Shown piece after piece: positions 34,016-42,898 of a stretch of DNA of 47,034 bases; within the stretch, counting starts at the first letter, position 1; each line of letters opens with the position of its first letter. Location: positions 1 through 47,034 of the forward strand of contig JANQPD010000007.1 in assembly GCA_028285465.1 (NCBI GenBank), given 5' to 3'. The stretch comes from Owenweeksia sp. (GTDB lineage Bacteria > Bacteroidota > Bacteroidia > Flavobacteriales > Schleiferiaceae). The notes below the pieces were generated by a model, which saw only the letters and a list, made by a program, of their open reading frames with translations, was not told the DNA's origin and searched no databases. A program made the position numbers and the translations under genes.

Positions 34016-35647
34016 ATGATAAGAGGTTTTTACGAAGTACCTATAGCAATAAATGAACCTGTATTGGGTTATGGCGCAGGCTCACCGGAAAGGGAAGGTT
34101 TGCAGGCAGCTTACGATAAGATGTGGGGCGAGCAAATAGAGATCCCCATGGTCATTGGGGGAAAGCAAATAACTACCGGAAACCTGCAACGCGTAATGCC
34201 TCCGCATGACCACCAGCATAATGTGGGAAGTTATCACTTCGGAGAGGCAAAGCATGTACACGAAGCTATTGAGGCAGCCTTGTCGGCAAAAGCTGATTGG
34301 GAAGCTTTGAGTTGGGAAAATAAAGCGGCCATTTTTCTGAAAGCCGCTGATCTGATCGCAGGCCCTTATCGCTACAAGATCAACGCTGCTACCATGATCA
34401 CCCAGGGCAAAAACGCCATGCAGGCGGAGATTGATGCGGCTTGTGAGATGATCGACTTTTTGCGTTTTAACGTGCAGTATATGTCGGAGATATATGCCGA
34501 GCAGCCCGACAGTGCGGACGGCCTTTGGAACCGTGTGGACTATCGCCCGCTGGAAGGTTTTACCTTTGCTATTACCCCCTTTAACTTTACGGCAATTGCC
34601 GGGAACCTGCCTTCCTGCATGGCTATGATGGGCAATACGGTGGTTTGGAAGCCCAGCTTAAACCAGATCTACAGCGCCAAAGTGCTGATGGATGTGTTTA
34701 CCGAGGCCGGTGTGCCTCCGGGAGTGATCAATATGATCTTCACTGATCCTGCTGAAACAGCAGATATCGTGTTTGGGCATAAAGATTTTTCAGGTTTGCA
34801 CTACACGGGTTCTACCGAAGTATTTAAGCACATTTGGAAAAACATCGGAAACAATATAAACCAATACCGCACTTATCCGAGAATAGTGGGGGAAACAGGA
34901 GGTAAAGACTTTATTGTCGCCCATAAGTCGGCCATACCCCAACAAGTGGCTACGGCCATGACCCGCGGTGCTTTTGAGTACCAGGGGCAAAAGTGTAGTG
35001 CCGCGTCACGTGCTTACATCCCTTCCAGCTTGTGGCCGGAAGTGAAGGAAATCCTATTGCAACAAGTAGGGGAACTGAAAATGGGTACTCCCCGCGATTT
35101 TGGAAATTTTGTAAATGCCGTGATCCACGAACGCTCTTTTGACAAACTGGCCAAATACATTGATCAGGCCAAGGCAGACGCAGAGGCGGAGATCATAATT
35201 GGCGGGGGCTACGACAAAAGCGTGGGGTATTTTATAGAGCCTACGGTTATTGTTACGACCAACCCCAAGTACACTACCATGGAAACCGAACTTTTTGGCC
35301 CGGTGCTTACGGTGTATGTATATGAAGCAGCGCAATATGAAGAAACCCTCGAATTGGTAGACAATACTTCGGAATATGCGCTTACGGGGGCCTTATTTTC
35401 CCAGGATCGCTACGCCTTACAAGCGGGTATAGAAAAACTGCGGAATGCAGCCGGTAATTTTTATATAAACGACAAGCCCACCGGCGCTGTAGTGGGGCAG
35501 CAGCCTTTTGGGGGTGCCCGTGCTTCCGGCACCAATGATAAGGCAGGCTCTGCACAAAATTTATACCGCTGGGTGAGTCCACGCCTGATCAAAGAGACAT
35601 TTAACCCTCCTGTTGATTACAAATACCCTTTCTTAGAAGAGGAGTAG
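34016..35647 (+). CDS. pruA: L-glutamate gamma-semialdehyde (1-pyrroline-5-carboxylate) dehydrogenase
   Basis: This aldehyde-dehydrogenase-superfamily enzyme oxidises glutamate semialdehyde to glutamate, the second step of proline degradation. Seen: the N-terminal family opening GFYEVPIAINEPVLGYGAGSP-type region, FAITPFNFTAIAGNL, the NAD site VVWKPS, HYTGSTEVFKHIW, the general base in VGETGGKDF (Glu293) and the nucleophile in GQKCSAASRAY (Cys327). At 543 residues it has the usual length of the P5CDH1-type monofunctional enzyme. No proline dehydrogenase is adjacent. A bidirectional terminator follows. Confidence 0.95.
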   Translation: MIRGFYEVPIAINEPVLGYGAGSPEREGLQAAYDKMWGEQIEIPMVIGGKQITTGNLQRVMPPHDHQHNVGSYHFGEAKHVHEAIEAALSAKADWEALSWENKAAIFLKAADLIAGPYRYKINAATMITQGKNAMQAEIDAACEMIDFLRFNVQYMSEIYAEQPDSADGLWNRVDYRPLEGFTFAITPFNFTAIAGNLPSCMAMMGNTVVWKPSLNQIYSAKVLMDVFTEAGVPPGVINMIFTDPAETADIVFGHKDFSGLHYTGSTEVFKHIWKNIGNNINQYRTYPRIVGETGGKDFIVAHKSAIPQQVATAMTRGAFEYQGQKCSAASRAYIPSSLWPEVKEILLQQVGELKMGTPRDFGNFVNAVIHERSFDKLAKYIDQAKADAEAEIIIGGGYDKSVGYFIEPTVIVTTNPKYTTMETELFGPVLTVYVYEAAQYEETLELVDNTSEYALTGALFSQDRYALQAGIEKLRNAAGNFYINDKPTGAVVGQQPFGGARASGTNDKAGSAQNLYRWVSPRLIKETFNPPVDYKYPFLEEE

Positions 35648-35666
35648 GACAAAAGCAGCGATGCAC

Positions 35667-35696
35667 AAAAAAGGCGGCCATTGGCCGCCTTTTTTA
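35667..35696. terminator. bidirectional terminator between pruA and purQ
   Basis: GGCGGCC (35673-35679) pairs with GGCCGCC (35683-35689) with an A-run on the left and a T-run on the right. It serves the two convergent genes. Confidence 0.93.
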
Positions 35697-35727
35697 TGCA
35701 TCTATCGTAAGAGAAACTCCGGCTGGA

Positions 35728-36429
35728 TTAGTGTTGTGCCTCTACCAGGCTGTTCAGCAAGCTTTCAAAAAAGGCTTTTCCATCGATGTTCCCGAGGTTT
35801 TCATCGGCTGCACGCTCAGGGTGGGGCATCATGCCAAATACGTTTCGTTGTTTATTGGTTACCCCGGCAATGTTCATAATGCTTCCGTTGGGATTGCTCG
35901 TCTCGTCAACTTGTGCATTTTCGTTGCAGTAATAAAACAATATCTGATCGTTTGCTTCTAATTCGGCAATCGTGCTCTCATCGGCATAATAGCGGCCTTC
36001 TCCATGCGCAATGGGAATCTTATAAGCCTTTTCCATTTCCAGATCAGCGTTTAAGGCATTTTCATTGTTGGCGGGAGTCAGGTAAACATTTTTGCAAATA
36101 AAGGTCTGGGTATTGTTGTGCAACAACGCGCCCGGGAGTAAACCCGTTTCACAAAGCACCTGAAAACCATTGCAGATGCCCAATACGAAGCCTCCTTCGC
36201 GCGCAAATTCAATCACTTTTTCCATGATAGGGGAAAAGCGGGCAATGGCTCCGCTGCGCAAATAATCACCGTACGAAAAGCCACCGGGCAATACCACGAA
36301 ATCCACGCCCTGCAGGTCGGTATCTTTATGCCAGAGCTCAACTACCTCTTGCTTCATTATGTTGCGCAAAGTGTAGATCATGTCCTGGTCACAGTTGCTA
36401 CCGGGAAAAATTACCACGCCAAATTTCAT
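35728..36429 (-). CDS. purQ: phosphoribosylformylglycinamidine synthase subunit PurQ
   Basis: This is the glutaminase subunit of FGAM synthase in purine biosynthesis; it supplies ammonia to PurL. It has 233 residues. Seen: MKFGVVIFPGSNCDQD, VLPGGFSYGDYLRSGAIARF, the nucleophile cysteine in LGICNGFQVL and the terminal histidine/glutamate pair in MMPHPERAAD. Neither purL nor purS is adjacent; purC is 12 kb away. It is transcribed alone or after the dehydratase gene, 48 nt upstream. Confidence 0.96.
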   Translation of the reverse strand: MKFGVVIFPGSNCDQDMIYTLRNIMKQEVVELWHKDTDLQGVDFVVLPGGFSYGDYLRSGAIARFSPIMEKVIEFAREGGFVLGICNGFQVLCETGLLPGALLHNNTQTFICKNVYLTPANNENALNADLEMEKAYKIPIAHGEGRYYADESTIAELEANDQILFYYCNENAQVDETSNPNGSIMNIAGVTNKQRNVFGMMPHPERAADENLGNIDGKAFFESLLNSLVEAQH

Positions 36430-36477
36430 CTGCTTGTTTGTTTTGTAATTAGTAAAAGACCCTGCAAAAGTAAAGCA

Positions 36478-37428
36478 TTAATCAAAAGGAAGCTTGCCCA
36501 GGTCTACATTGCCTCCGCTTAAAATGATCCCTGCTTTTTTCCCGTGAAATAGGGTTTTGTTTGCCTGCAGTGCAGCTAAAGGTACAGCACAGCTGGGCTC
36601 AATAAGTATTTTCATGCGTTCCCATATGTCGCGCATCGTCTTTATAATGTCTTCTTCAGTCGCCAGAAGAATGTCATCGACATACCTTTTGATGATGGGA
36701 AAAGTCTTGTTGCCCAAAGAAGTGCGTAGCCCGTCTGCAACAGTGGTCGTGTGTTCCAAAGGAACGAGCTGTCCGGTTTGAAAAGAGCGGTAGGCATCAT
36801 CAGCGGCAGCGGGTTCTGCGCCTATAACTTTTATACCGGGGGCACCAAAATACCGCGCACTTAAAGCGGTTCCGCTAAGCAACCCGCCCCCGCCTAAGGG
36901 CGCAATAAGCATGTCCAGGTCGGGAAACTCCTCCAGCAGTTCTTTGGCACAACTCGCTTGTCCTTCTATAATGTCAAAATGATTGTAAGGTGGAACAAAT
37001 GTGGCCCCGGTTCGGGATACTACTTCCTGTAAACCGCTTTCGCGGGCAGCCAGGTTGGGGGAGCACAAAGTGGTTTCGGCCTCGTATTCCCGCATAGCCG
37101 CCAACTTCACCTTTGGCGCGTTTTCGGGGACTACCACGTAGCACTTTACCCCTTGTTTTTTTGCCGCCCAGGCCAAAGCCTGTCCATGGTTGCCACTGCT
37201 ATGGGTACATACTCCCCTTTCTTTTTGTGCGGCAGACAGTTTTCTTACGGCATTTGTAGCGCCACGGGCTTTAAAGGAGCCGGTTTTTTGAAAGCTCTCG
37301 CATTTAAAATACAGCGCAGCCCCGGTATTTTCGTTAAAAAAGCGGCTGGTAAGCACGGGTGTGCGGTGCAGGTAAGGGGCAATATCAAGGTGTGCCTTTT
37401 CAATACTTTCTTTAGTGGGCTGGCTCAT
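36478..37428 (-). CDS. threonine/serine dehydratase (PLP fold type II)
   Basis: This PLP-dependent enzyme deaminates L-threonine or L-serine to a 2-oxo acid and ammonia, or acts as a serine racemase; the sequence does not separate these. Seen: the PLP lysine in KTGSFKARGATNAV, the SSGNHGQALAWAA substrate loop, the phosphate-binding GGGGLLSG, and SCAVPLAAL near the C-terminus. At 316 residues there is no ACT regulatory domain, so this is a catabolic or racemase-like form rather than full biosynthetic IlvA. No branched-chain amino-acid genes are nearby. Confidence 0.9.
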   Translation of the reverse strand: MSQPTKESIEKAHLDIAPYLHRTPVLTSRFFNENTGAALYFKCESFQKTGSFKARGATNAVRKLSAAQKERGVCTHSSGNHGQALAWAAKKQGVKCYVVVPENAPKVKLAAMREYEAETTLCSPNLAARESGLQEVVSRTGATFVPPYNHFDIIEGQASCAKELLEEFPDLDMLIAPLGGGGLLSGTALSARYFGAPGIKVIGAEPAAADDAYRSFQTGQLVPLEHTTTVADGLRTSLGNKTFPIIKRYVDDILLATEEDIIKTMRDIWERMKILIEPSCAVPLAALQANKTLFHGKKAGIILSGGNVDLGKLPFD

Positions 37429-37494
37429 GCTGCAAACGTAGTGTGTAGATTAGATGGGGTTTCGGTAAAAATCATGAAAAAGAATTAAGAATCG

Positions 37495-40263
37495 TTAGCT
37501 AAAGCCGGCACCCTCTCTAAAAGGCAATGCAGGGTCAAAAAGCTCCTGCATTAGCGTGTGCAGGAACGCTTCAAATTCCGGTATGAAGTTGCGGTCGATC
37601 TCAGCCTTCCGGTTATACTTTAAAGGCAGCACCCACTCTTTGGCATTTCGCAGGCTGATGATCCCCGTGTGCACTACCTCTTCTTCGGGCTTGTTTTTTA
37701 AAAAAAGGTAAGCATACATACATAGTTGAAACGCTTTGCCGTAGGCTGCTTCCTTAAGTTGTTCCAGGTCGGAGACAGAAAGCTTCTGGCTGTCTACGAA
37801 GCCTGTTTTATAATCCAGGATACGGGCTATACCAAGGCTCCGGTCAACACGGTCTACCGTACCTTTAAGGCGAACAGGGTAAGCGGTGTTCACAGGCAAG
37901 ACCACCTCCAGCTTTTGCTCCAACGCCAGAAGTGCAGGCGCTGTGCTGTCCAGTGCATGCAGTTCTGCCCTAAAAAAGTTTTGAAGCATACCCGTAAGCA
38001 TTTCACGGATCAGCAGGTTTTTCCCAGAGTTCATTTCAGTTATGCCATGTTCCAGAAGCTTTTCACGTACCTTGTCTTCAAGAAACCCTTTTTGTAAATA
38101 AGCTTCAAGCAAAGCGGCATTTAAGGTGCAATATTCCCCGGTATGCCCTGGCTGGCGATACAGTTCTTCAAGCAGGGTGTGTACTACATTGCCTTGGGTA
38201 TCAAACCCGATTATGTCTTCCAGGTCTGTAGCTTCCGGGATGCCGAGTACACGTTCGTAGTAAAACCGCAGAGGATCTGTAATGTAAGTGCTTAAGGCGG
38301 TTGGAGAAAAACCGCTTGCTGCCATTTCCTGCAGCCGCTCAATTACTTTGGGAGACTTTTCAACATGCGTCTTATGCGTGTTCAAAGCCACTTCCGTAAG
38401 CATGGTTTCCCTGCTTATTTCTGCGTTTGCGTTTACTTTTTTCAGCTCAAACTCCAGTTGTGCAATAAAGCGACTGGCCTCGCCTCCTCCCAAACCATCG
38501 GTTTGCTTATTGTAAATGAGCACCGCTTCTTCAGCGCCTTGCAACAACCGGTAAAAATGGTAGGCATACACCGAGTCTTTTTCGAGATAAGTGGGTAGAC
38601 CAAATTCCCTTTTGATGTCAAAGGGGATGAGGCTGTTTTGACTACGGCCGGCAGGCAGGATGTCTTCATTGAGAGAGGTCAGTATCACCCGCTTAAACTG
38701 TAAAGTACGTGTTTCCAGCATTCCCATAAGTTGCAGCCCTCTCAAAGGTTCTCCATATAAGTCCAGGCTTTCCGAATGCAGGAGTTGCCTGTAAAACTGT
38801 TGTGCTGTTTTAAAATCCTGTATAAAGGGATAGGCTTCAAAGAGCAGGTACATCTCTCCAAAAAGCTTATAAAAGCTGTAAAGGCTATGCAGGAACTGCT
38901 GTTCGGCATCCAGATGTTCCTTTAGCTTCAGGCAAAGGTTTTGCAAGGCATACATACCGGAAGCTGCCGTATGTGCATGGCCCAATACCGGTTCGAGCAG
39001 GACAAAAATGGCTTTTGGAAGCTCCAGTTTCTTAAGTTCTTTCAGGCTCAGGTAAACCTGTTTGTATTGCCGGATACGGTCTCTGGTAACGTCCAGGGCT
39101 TCAGGCTCGGCAAGCAGTTTCTTCAAATGCGCACTGGCAAGCAATTTGTCCCAAAGCGCGTGATAAAAGCGTGAGCCGTGCTCTTTCTCCCTTCTTTGTT
39201 CTTCCTGTATCATCATATCCCATAGCAACTGGAAGAAACTAGCCAGCGGACTACTGTGTAGCGGCAGCCCCATAGTGATGTTCAGGTGTTCAATTTCCTG
39301 GTTCAGATTACTTAAAAAAGGCACCAATAGTTGTTCATCCGCCAATACCACAGCAGTATCCTGATGTTCTTGGGGAGGAATGCCTGAAAGCACCGCATTA
39401 GCCGCCCGTGCTTGCATGTGATTGCCGGGAGCGGCAATGATCCTGATCTTTTTGGGTGTCTCTATTAACTGCCGGCTGAGCCAATGAAAGTCGTTGCGGG
39501 CACGCAAGTGTTTTACCAGCGGGCTTTTTCTTAAGAACTTACCCGCTTCGTGTAAGTCGTCCTCAAAATAGTATGCATCCACATCCCAAAAAAACTCCGC
39601 TACACCTTCTTCATACAAGGCCAGCAATAGTTTTTCTTCTGCTGTGTTTAAGGCGTTGAAACCTACGAAATACAATTTCTCATAAGCACATTTTATTTCG
39701 CGTATAGCTGCCGGTAGTTCCGAGATGATCGTTCGGTAGGCCAGGCCCTGGTATACCTTTTTGTTTCGCAGCAGGGCTTTGGTGTACAAAGTATATAGTT
39801 CCGAAAGGCTCTCCCAGAAACGCAGGTAGTTTTGCAGCATTTCCGTTTTTTCGCCAGGTTTCAGGTTCCAGCGCTCAATGCGTTTTACATCTGCGAGGTA
39901 AGAAAAAAGCTGCCCGGGCTCCACCAGGTAGCGGTCTATTTCGTTAAAGTCGGCCAAAAGCAAATGTGCCCATTTGTTAAAGTCGGCAAAGGGTTCTTTA
40001 TCCGCTAAGCTACTTCTCTGGTACGCCTCGTATAATTCAAATATAAGTACCGAGGGCTCTTCTTGTTTTAACCCTTGGCTTTGGAGTACAAAGTCTTCAA
40101 TGGTGGTGATCTTAGGGGCCCATTGTGGTTTTTCCAGTTGGGCTGCCAGCTCTTTCTTCAAAAAGAGACCCGCTCTCCTGCTAGGCAGTATCAGGCCTAT
40201 ATGCTTAAGCGAGGAGTGCCTGTGTAAAACCTCATGTGCAACGCGGTGTAGAAAGTTTGGCAT
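37495..40263 (-). CDS. AddB-like PD-(D/E)XK nuclease
   Basis: This 922-residue protein resembles the AddB (RexB) half of helicase-nucleases that process double-strand breaks. Seen: an N-terminal helicase-like segment LILPSRRAGLFLKKELA, RVILTSLNEDILPAGRSQNSLIPFDIKREFGL in the middle, and the C-terminal nuclease signature with GTVDRVD (801-807), LDYKTG (816-821) and Q-x3-Y (Gln846, Tyr850). The N-terminus shows no Walker A lysine motif, so this subunit is probably not an ATPase. The cysteines needed for an AddB iron-sulfur cluster are also not apparent. The AddA-type UvrD helicase is not adjacent, so partnership is inferred from family. Confidence 0.88.
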   Translation of the reverse strand: MPNFLHRVAHEVLHRHSSLKHIGLILPSRRAGLFLKKELAAQLEKPQWAPKITTIEDFVLQSQGLKQEEPSVLIFELYEAYQRSSLADKEPFADFNKWAHLLLADFNEIDRYLVEPGQLFSYLADVKRIERWNLKPGEKTEMLQNYLRFWESLSELYTLYTKALLRNKKVYQGLAYRTIISELPAAIREIKCAYEKLYFVGFNALNTAEEKLLLALYEEGVAEFFWDVDAYYFEDDLHEAGKFLRKSPLVKHLRARNDFHWLSRQLIETPKKIRIIAAPGNHMQARAANAVLSGIPPQEHQDTAVVLADEQLLVPFLSNLNQEIEHLNITMGLPLHSSPLASFFQLLWDMMIQEEQRREKEHGSRFYHALWDKLLASAHLKKLLAEPEALDVTRDRIRQYKQVYLSLKELKKLELPKAIFVLLEPVLGHAHTAASGMYALQNLCLKLKEHLDAEQQFLHSLYSFYKLFGEMYLLFEAYPFIQDFKTAQQFYRQLLHSESLDLYGEPLRGLQLMGMLETRTLQFKRVILTSLNEDILPAGRSQNSLIPFDIKREFGLPTYLEKDSVYAYHFYRLLQGAEEAVLIYNKQTDGLGGGEASRFIAQLEFELKKVNANAEISRETMLTEVALNTHKTHVEKSPKVIERLQEMAASGFSPTALSTYITDPLRFYYERVLGIPEATDLEDIIGFDTQGNVVHTLLEELYRQPGHTGEYCTLNAALLEAYLQKGFLEDKVREKLLEHGITEMNSGKNLLIREMLTGMLQNFFRAELHALDSTAPALLALEQKLEVVLPVNTAYPVRLKGTVDRVDRSLGIARILDYKTGFVDSQKLSVSDLEQLKEAAYGKAFQLCMYAYLFLKNKPEEEVVHTGIISLRNAKEWVLPLKYNRKAEIDRNFIPEFEAFLHTLMQELFDPALPFREGAGFS

Positions 40264-40366
40264 GAAGGAGCTGGGTATGCCTGCTAAAGTAGAAAAAGGG
40301 CAATTAAAAAAGGAGCAAATCCGGAAGATATGCCCCTTTTTACGCTTAGTAAAACAAAACTTTTAG

Positions 40367-40560
40367 GTGTTTGGCTGCTTCAATTGAAAACCAAGCCCCA
40401 CAGCTTGCCAGGCTCCAAGCCCTCCTCTCAAAAAAAGCTTAGACTGTTGCGGAAAATATTTTATTCAGCAGCAAGCTGTGGGCGTACTTAGCTTCTCTCA
40501 ACTGTTGGTATAAAGGTATATATTTCTTCTTTTGTTAGGAATATATATTGCTTATCGTGT
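40367..40560. other. divergent intergenic region with long-range inverted repeat
   Basis: The region between the AddB-like gene and the Lrp-type gene contains CCCACAGCTTGC (40397-40408) and its exact reverse complement GCAAGCTGTGGG (40471-40482), 62 nt apart. It also has an imperfect direct repeat: CTCTCA...ACTGTTG at about 40424-40449 and CTCTCAACTGTTG at about 40495-40507. There is no credible coding frame. Confidence 0.6.
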
Positions 40561-40568
40561 TATTTTTG
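40561..40568 (+). promoter_or_regulatory. candidate -7 element of the Lrp-type gene
   Basis: TATTTTTG matches TAnnTTTG, 52 nt before the ATG. A TTTG lies at 40531-40534 but the 26-nt gap is too long for the usual spacing. Confidence 0.5.
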
Positions 40569-40620
40569 TGAATATGGTATTAAATAACTTGTTTGGTTAA
40601 AAATAACTCAAAAAACAAAA

Positions 40621-41106
40621 ATGAACCCTTCCCATTCTTATGAACTTGACAATCTTGACCGTCAGATCATAGCCTTGCTGATCGAAGATGCCCGTATTCC
40701 CTTCACTGAAGTTGCCAAAAAACTGATTGTCTCACCCGGAACCATACACGTCCGGGTAAAAAAGATGGAGCAATCCGGCATCATCAAAGGCGCTTCCCTG
40801 ATTGTAGACTATGAAGCAGTAGGCTATAACTTCACTGCCTACGTGGGGGTACATGTGTCGCAAACACGGGATTCAGAGCCTATAATAGAAAAACTGCGCG
40901 AAATACCCGAAGTAACCGTAGCGCATATAGCCACGGGTAAATTTTCCATTTTCTGCAAGATCCGTTGCCGCGATGCACGCCATGCCAAGCAGGTTATTTT
41001 TAAGATGAACGAGGTGGAACACATACAGCGTACCGAGACTATGATCTCGCTGGAGGAAAGTATTAATGACAAAAAGCGCCTGTTCCAAAGTATTTTTTCG
41101 CCATAG
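40621..41106 (+). CDS. Lrp/AsnC family transcriptional regulator
   Basis: This 161-residue regulator has an N-terminal helix-turn-helix (LDRQIIALLIEDARIPFTEVAKKLIVSPGTIHVRVKKME) and a C-terminal RAM/effector domain (AYVGVHVSQTRDSEPIIEKLREIPEV, HIATGKFSIFCKIRC). Such proteins sense amino acids or related ligands and often bind their own promoter region. The upstream region has a 12-bp inverted repeat that might be bound by it. The gene is convergent with the SDR gene. The ligand cannot be read. Confidence 0.93.
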   Translation: MNPSHSYELDNLDRQIIALLIEDARIPFTEVAKKLIVSPGTIHVRVKKMEQSGIIKGASLIVDYEAVGYNFTAYVGVHVSQTRDSEPIIEKLREIPEVTVAHIATGKFSIFCKIRCRDARHAKQVIFKMNEVEHIQRTETMISLEESINDKKRLFQSIFSP

Positions 41107-41223
41107 TGAGAAGCCTTTTGTTGCCCCTTAGGAGCGGGTTAGCCATAAAGCGGCCTGTGCCTTTTAACAATGTTTTCTTGATCAGTACAGAATGAAGAGG
41201 TTGTAGATACATTAAGCAAATAC

Positions 41224-41973
41224 CTAGCGCTTTTTTACTACCGTACTGGCCGCCTGGGCTGTTGGCAGTATCAGTACATCGGCCAGGTTTACGTGGGCCG
41301 GGCGAGATAACATAAACGCAACCAGCTCGGCTAAATCTTCTGCTTGCAGCGCTTTGTATCCTTCGTATACTTTTTTTGCCTGGTGCGTATCGCCTTTAAA
41401 GCGAACTTCGGAAAATTCAGTTTCTACCAATCCGGGGGCTATTTGCGAAACCTTGATCCCATGGGCATTCAGGTCGAGGCGCATTGCATCGTTGAGGGCC
41501 TGCACGGCAAACTTACTGGCGTTGTATACATTCCCGTTTGCATATACCTCCCGGCCGGCTATGGAGCCGATGTTGATTACCTGACCACTTTTACGTGCCA
41601 CCATACCGGGTAAGACAGCACGGGAAACATACAGCAGGCCTTTTACATTTATGTCCAGCATAGCTTCCCAGTCCTCTATATTGCCTTCGTGGATAGGAGA
41701 GAGGCCATGCGCATTCCCTGCGTTATTGAGTAGTACGTCAATTTCAACATGGGATGGAATGCCGGCTATTGCCTGTTGTACGGCCACTTTATCGCGTATA
41801 TCAAAACTGAGTGCATAAACATTGCTGTGCGCTGCTAGTTCTTGTTTTAGCTCCTGAAGGCGTTCGGCTCTGCGTCCGCAGAGAATAAGCGTGTGCCCTG
41901 CCTTGCCCAATAAGCGGGCGGTAGCGCGGCCTATGCCTGAGGTAGCGCCTGTTATGAGAATGGTTTTTTGCAT
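41224..41973 (-). CDS. SDR family NAD(P)-dependent oxidoreductase (YdfG-like)
   Basis: This classical short-chain dehydrogenase has 249 residues. Seen: the cofactor motif TGATSGIG (8-15), NNAG (83-86), the catalytic Ser137 in INIGSIAG and the YNASK tetrad residues Tyr150 and Lys154. The ATG at 41973 is chosen over the upstream start at 42048, because the fold begins directly with KTILITG. Homologues of the YdfG group reduce 3-hydroxy acids or serine; the substrate here is open. It lies downstream of T9SS protein genes without obvious relation. Confidence 0.92.
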   Translation of the reverse strand: MQKTILITGATSGIGRATARLLGKAGHTLILCGRRAERLQELKQELAAHSNVYALSFDIRDKVAVQQAIAGIPSHVEIDVLLNNAGNAHGLSPIHEGNIEDWEAMLDINVKGLLYVSRAVLPGMVARKSGQVINIGSIAGREVYANGNVYNASKFAVQALNDAMRLDLNAHGIKVSQIAPGLVETEFSEVRFKGDTHQAKKVYEGYKALQAEDLAELVAFMLSRPAHVNLADVLILPTAQAASTVVKKR

Positions 41974-42062
41974 AAGGGCTAAGGTACATGTAAAAGAAAA
42001 GTCAGGCCAACCAACCGGCCCGACTTTCCAACTTAACACAAAAACCAACCAAACATGAAAGC

Positions 42063-42758
42063 TTAATGGGTTAACATTACCTTTTGACTAGTGACACTAT
42101 TCGGACTAATGGTTTTAACAATATAAGTTCCTGTGGGGTAAGTATTCAGGTCGAAGCTCGTTTCTGAAGCACGGTAAATGTTTCTCACTTCTAAAAGCTC
42201 TCTTGTTATAGTAAAAAGTGCCACTCGTTCAATTTCCTTTGTAAGTTTTATGGTAAAACTACCCTTGGTAGGATTTGGGAAAAGGTCTAATTGCCGCTTT
42301 TGAGCGGGTGATTCGCTGCGGTAAAAACAACAGTAGGTTGCGCATACACAGGAGACAGTACAAGTCTTTTTTGTTATTATCTCCGGCCGTTCACATATTA
42401 TTAAAACTTCACCCAATACCTCACTTGATTCTTCCAATTCAACGTCAAGTAAAGTAGGTAAGTTGGAAAAAGTAGAAACGTTTTCTATTGATCTAAGGCT
42501 AAACCCAATACTGCTTATTTCTACAGTGAAAGTGCCAACAGAGATAGGGTTTATGTTGTACTTCCCGTCCAGGTCTGAGACCCCGCCAGCGACTTGATAT
42601 CCGGCACTATCCTTGACCACGACATTTACAAAAGCCAGGGGTTCCCCGGTACTTTTCTCATATATGGTGCCCCTTAAAGAGCCGGGGCGGGTTTGCGCAT
42701 AGGAACCTAGGCCGATTAGCAGGCCAAGTAAAAACAGAAGTACGGTACATGATCTCAT
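42063..42758 (-). CDS. T9SS sorting-domain protein with carboxypeptidase-like domain and cysteine cluster
   Basis: This secreted protein of 231 residues has a signal peptide (CTVLLFLLGLLIGLGSYAQ), then a carboxypeptidase-regulatory-like beta-sandwich (SLRGTIYEKSTGEPLAFVNVVV and DLDGKYNINPISVGTFTVEI, about 27-110). Next comes a short linker with six cysteines at 122, 133, 137, 139, 143 and 144, and then a type A sorting domain starting LDLFPNPTKGSFTIKL and ending VTSQKVMLT. The domain order is typical of T9SS cargo, but the short total length and the cysteine cluster are unusual. The function is unknown. Confidence 0.82.
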   Translation of the reverse strand: MRSCTVLLFLLGLLIGLGSYAQTRPGSLRGTIYEKSTGEPLAFVNVVVKDSAGYQVAGGVSDLDGKYNINPISVGTFTVEISSIGFSLRSIENVSTFSNLPTLLDVELEESSEVLGEVLIICERPEIITKKTCTVSCVCATYCCFYRSESPAQKRQLDLFPNPTKGSFTIKLTKEIERVALFTITRELLEVRNIYRASETSFDLNTYPTGTYIVKTISPNSVTSQKVMLTH

Positions 42759-42898
42759 AACAATAGCTTTTCAAATTAAACTTTAGGTGAATGGCTACCG
42801 TATAAGCGCTGCGCAGAAGCTATAAGGGTTGCTCTTTATTTATAGAGCATGATTTGCTGCATTAGTTGCATCAATGGTATGTTTTATTTGGAAATAGC

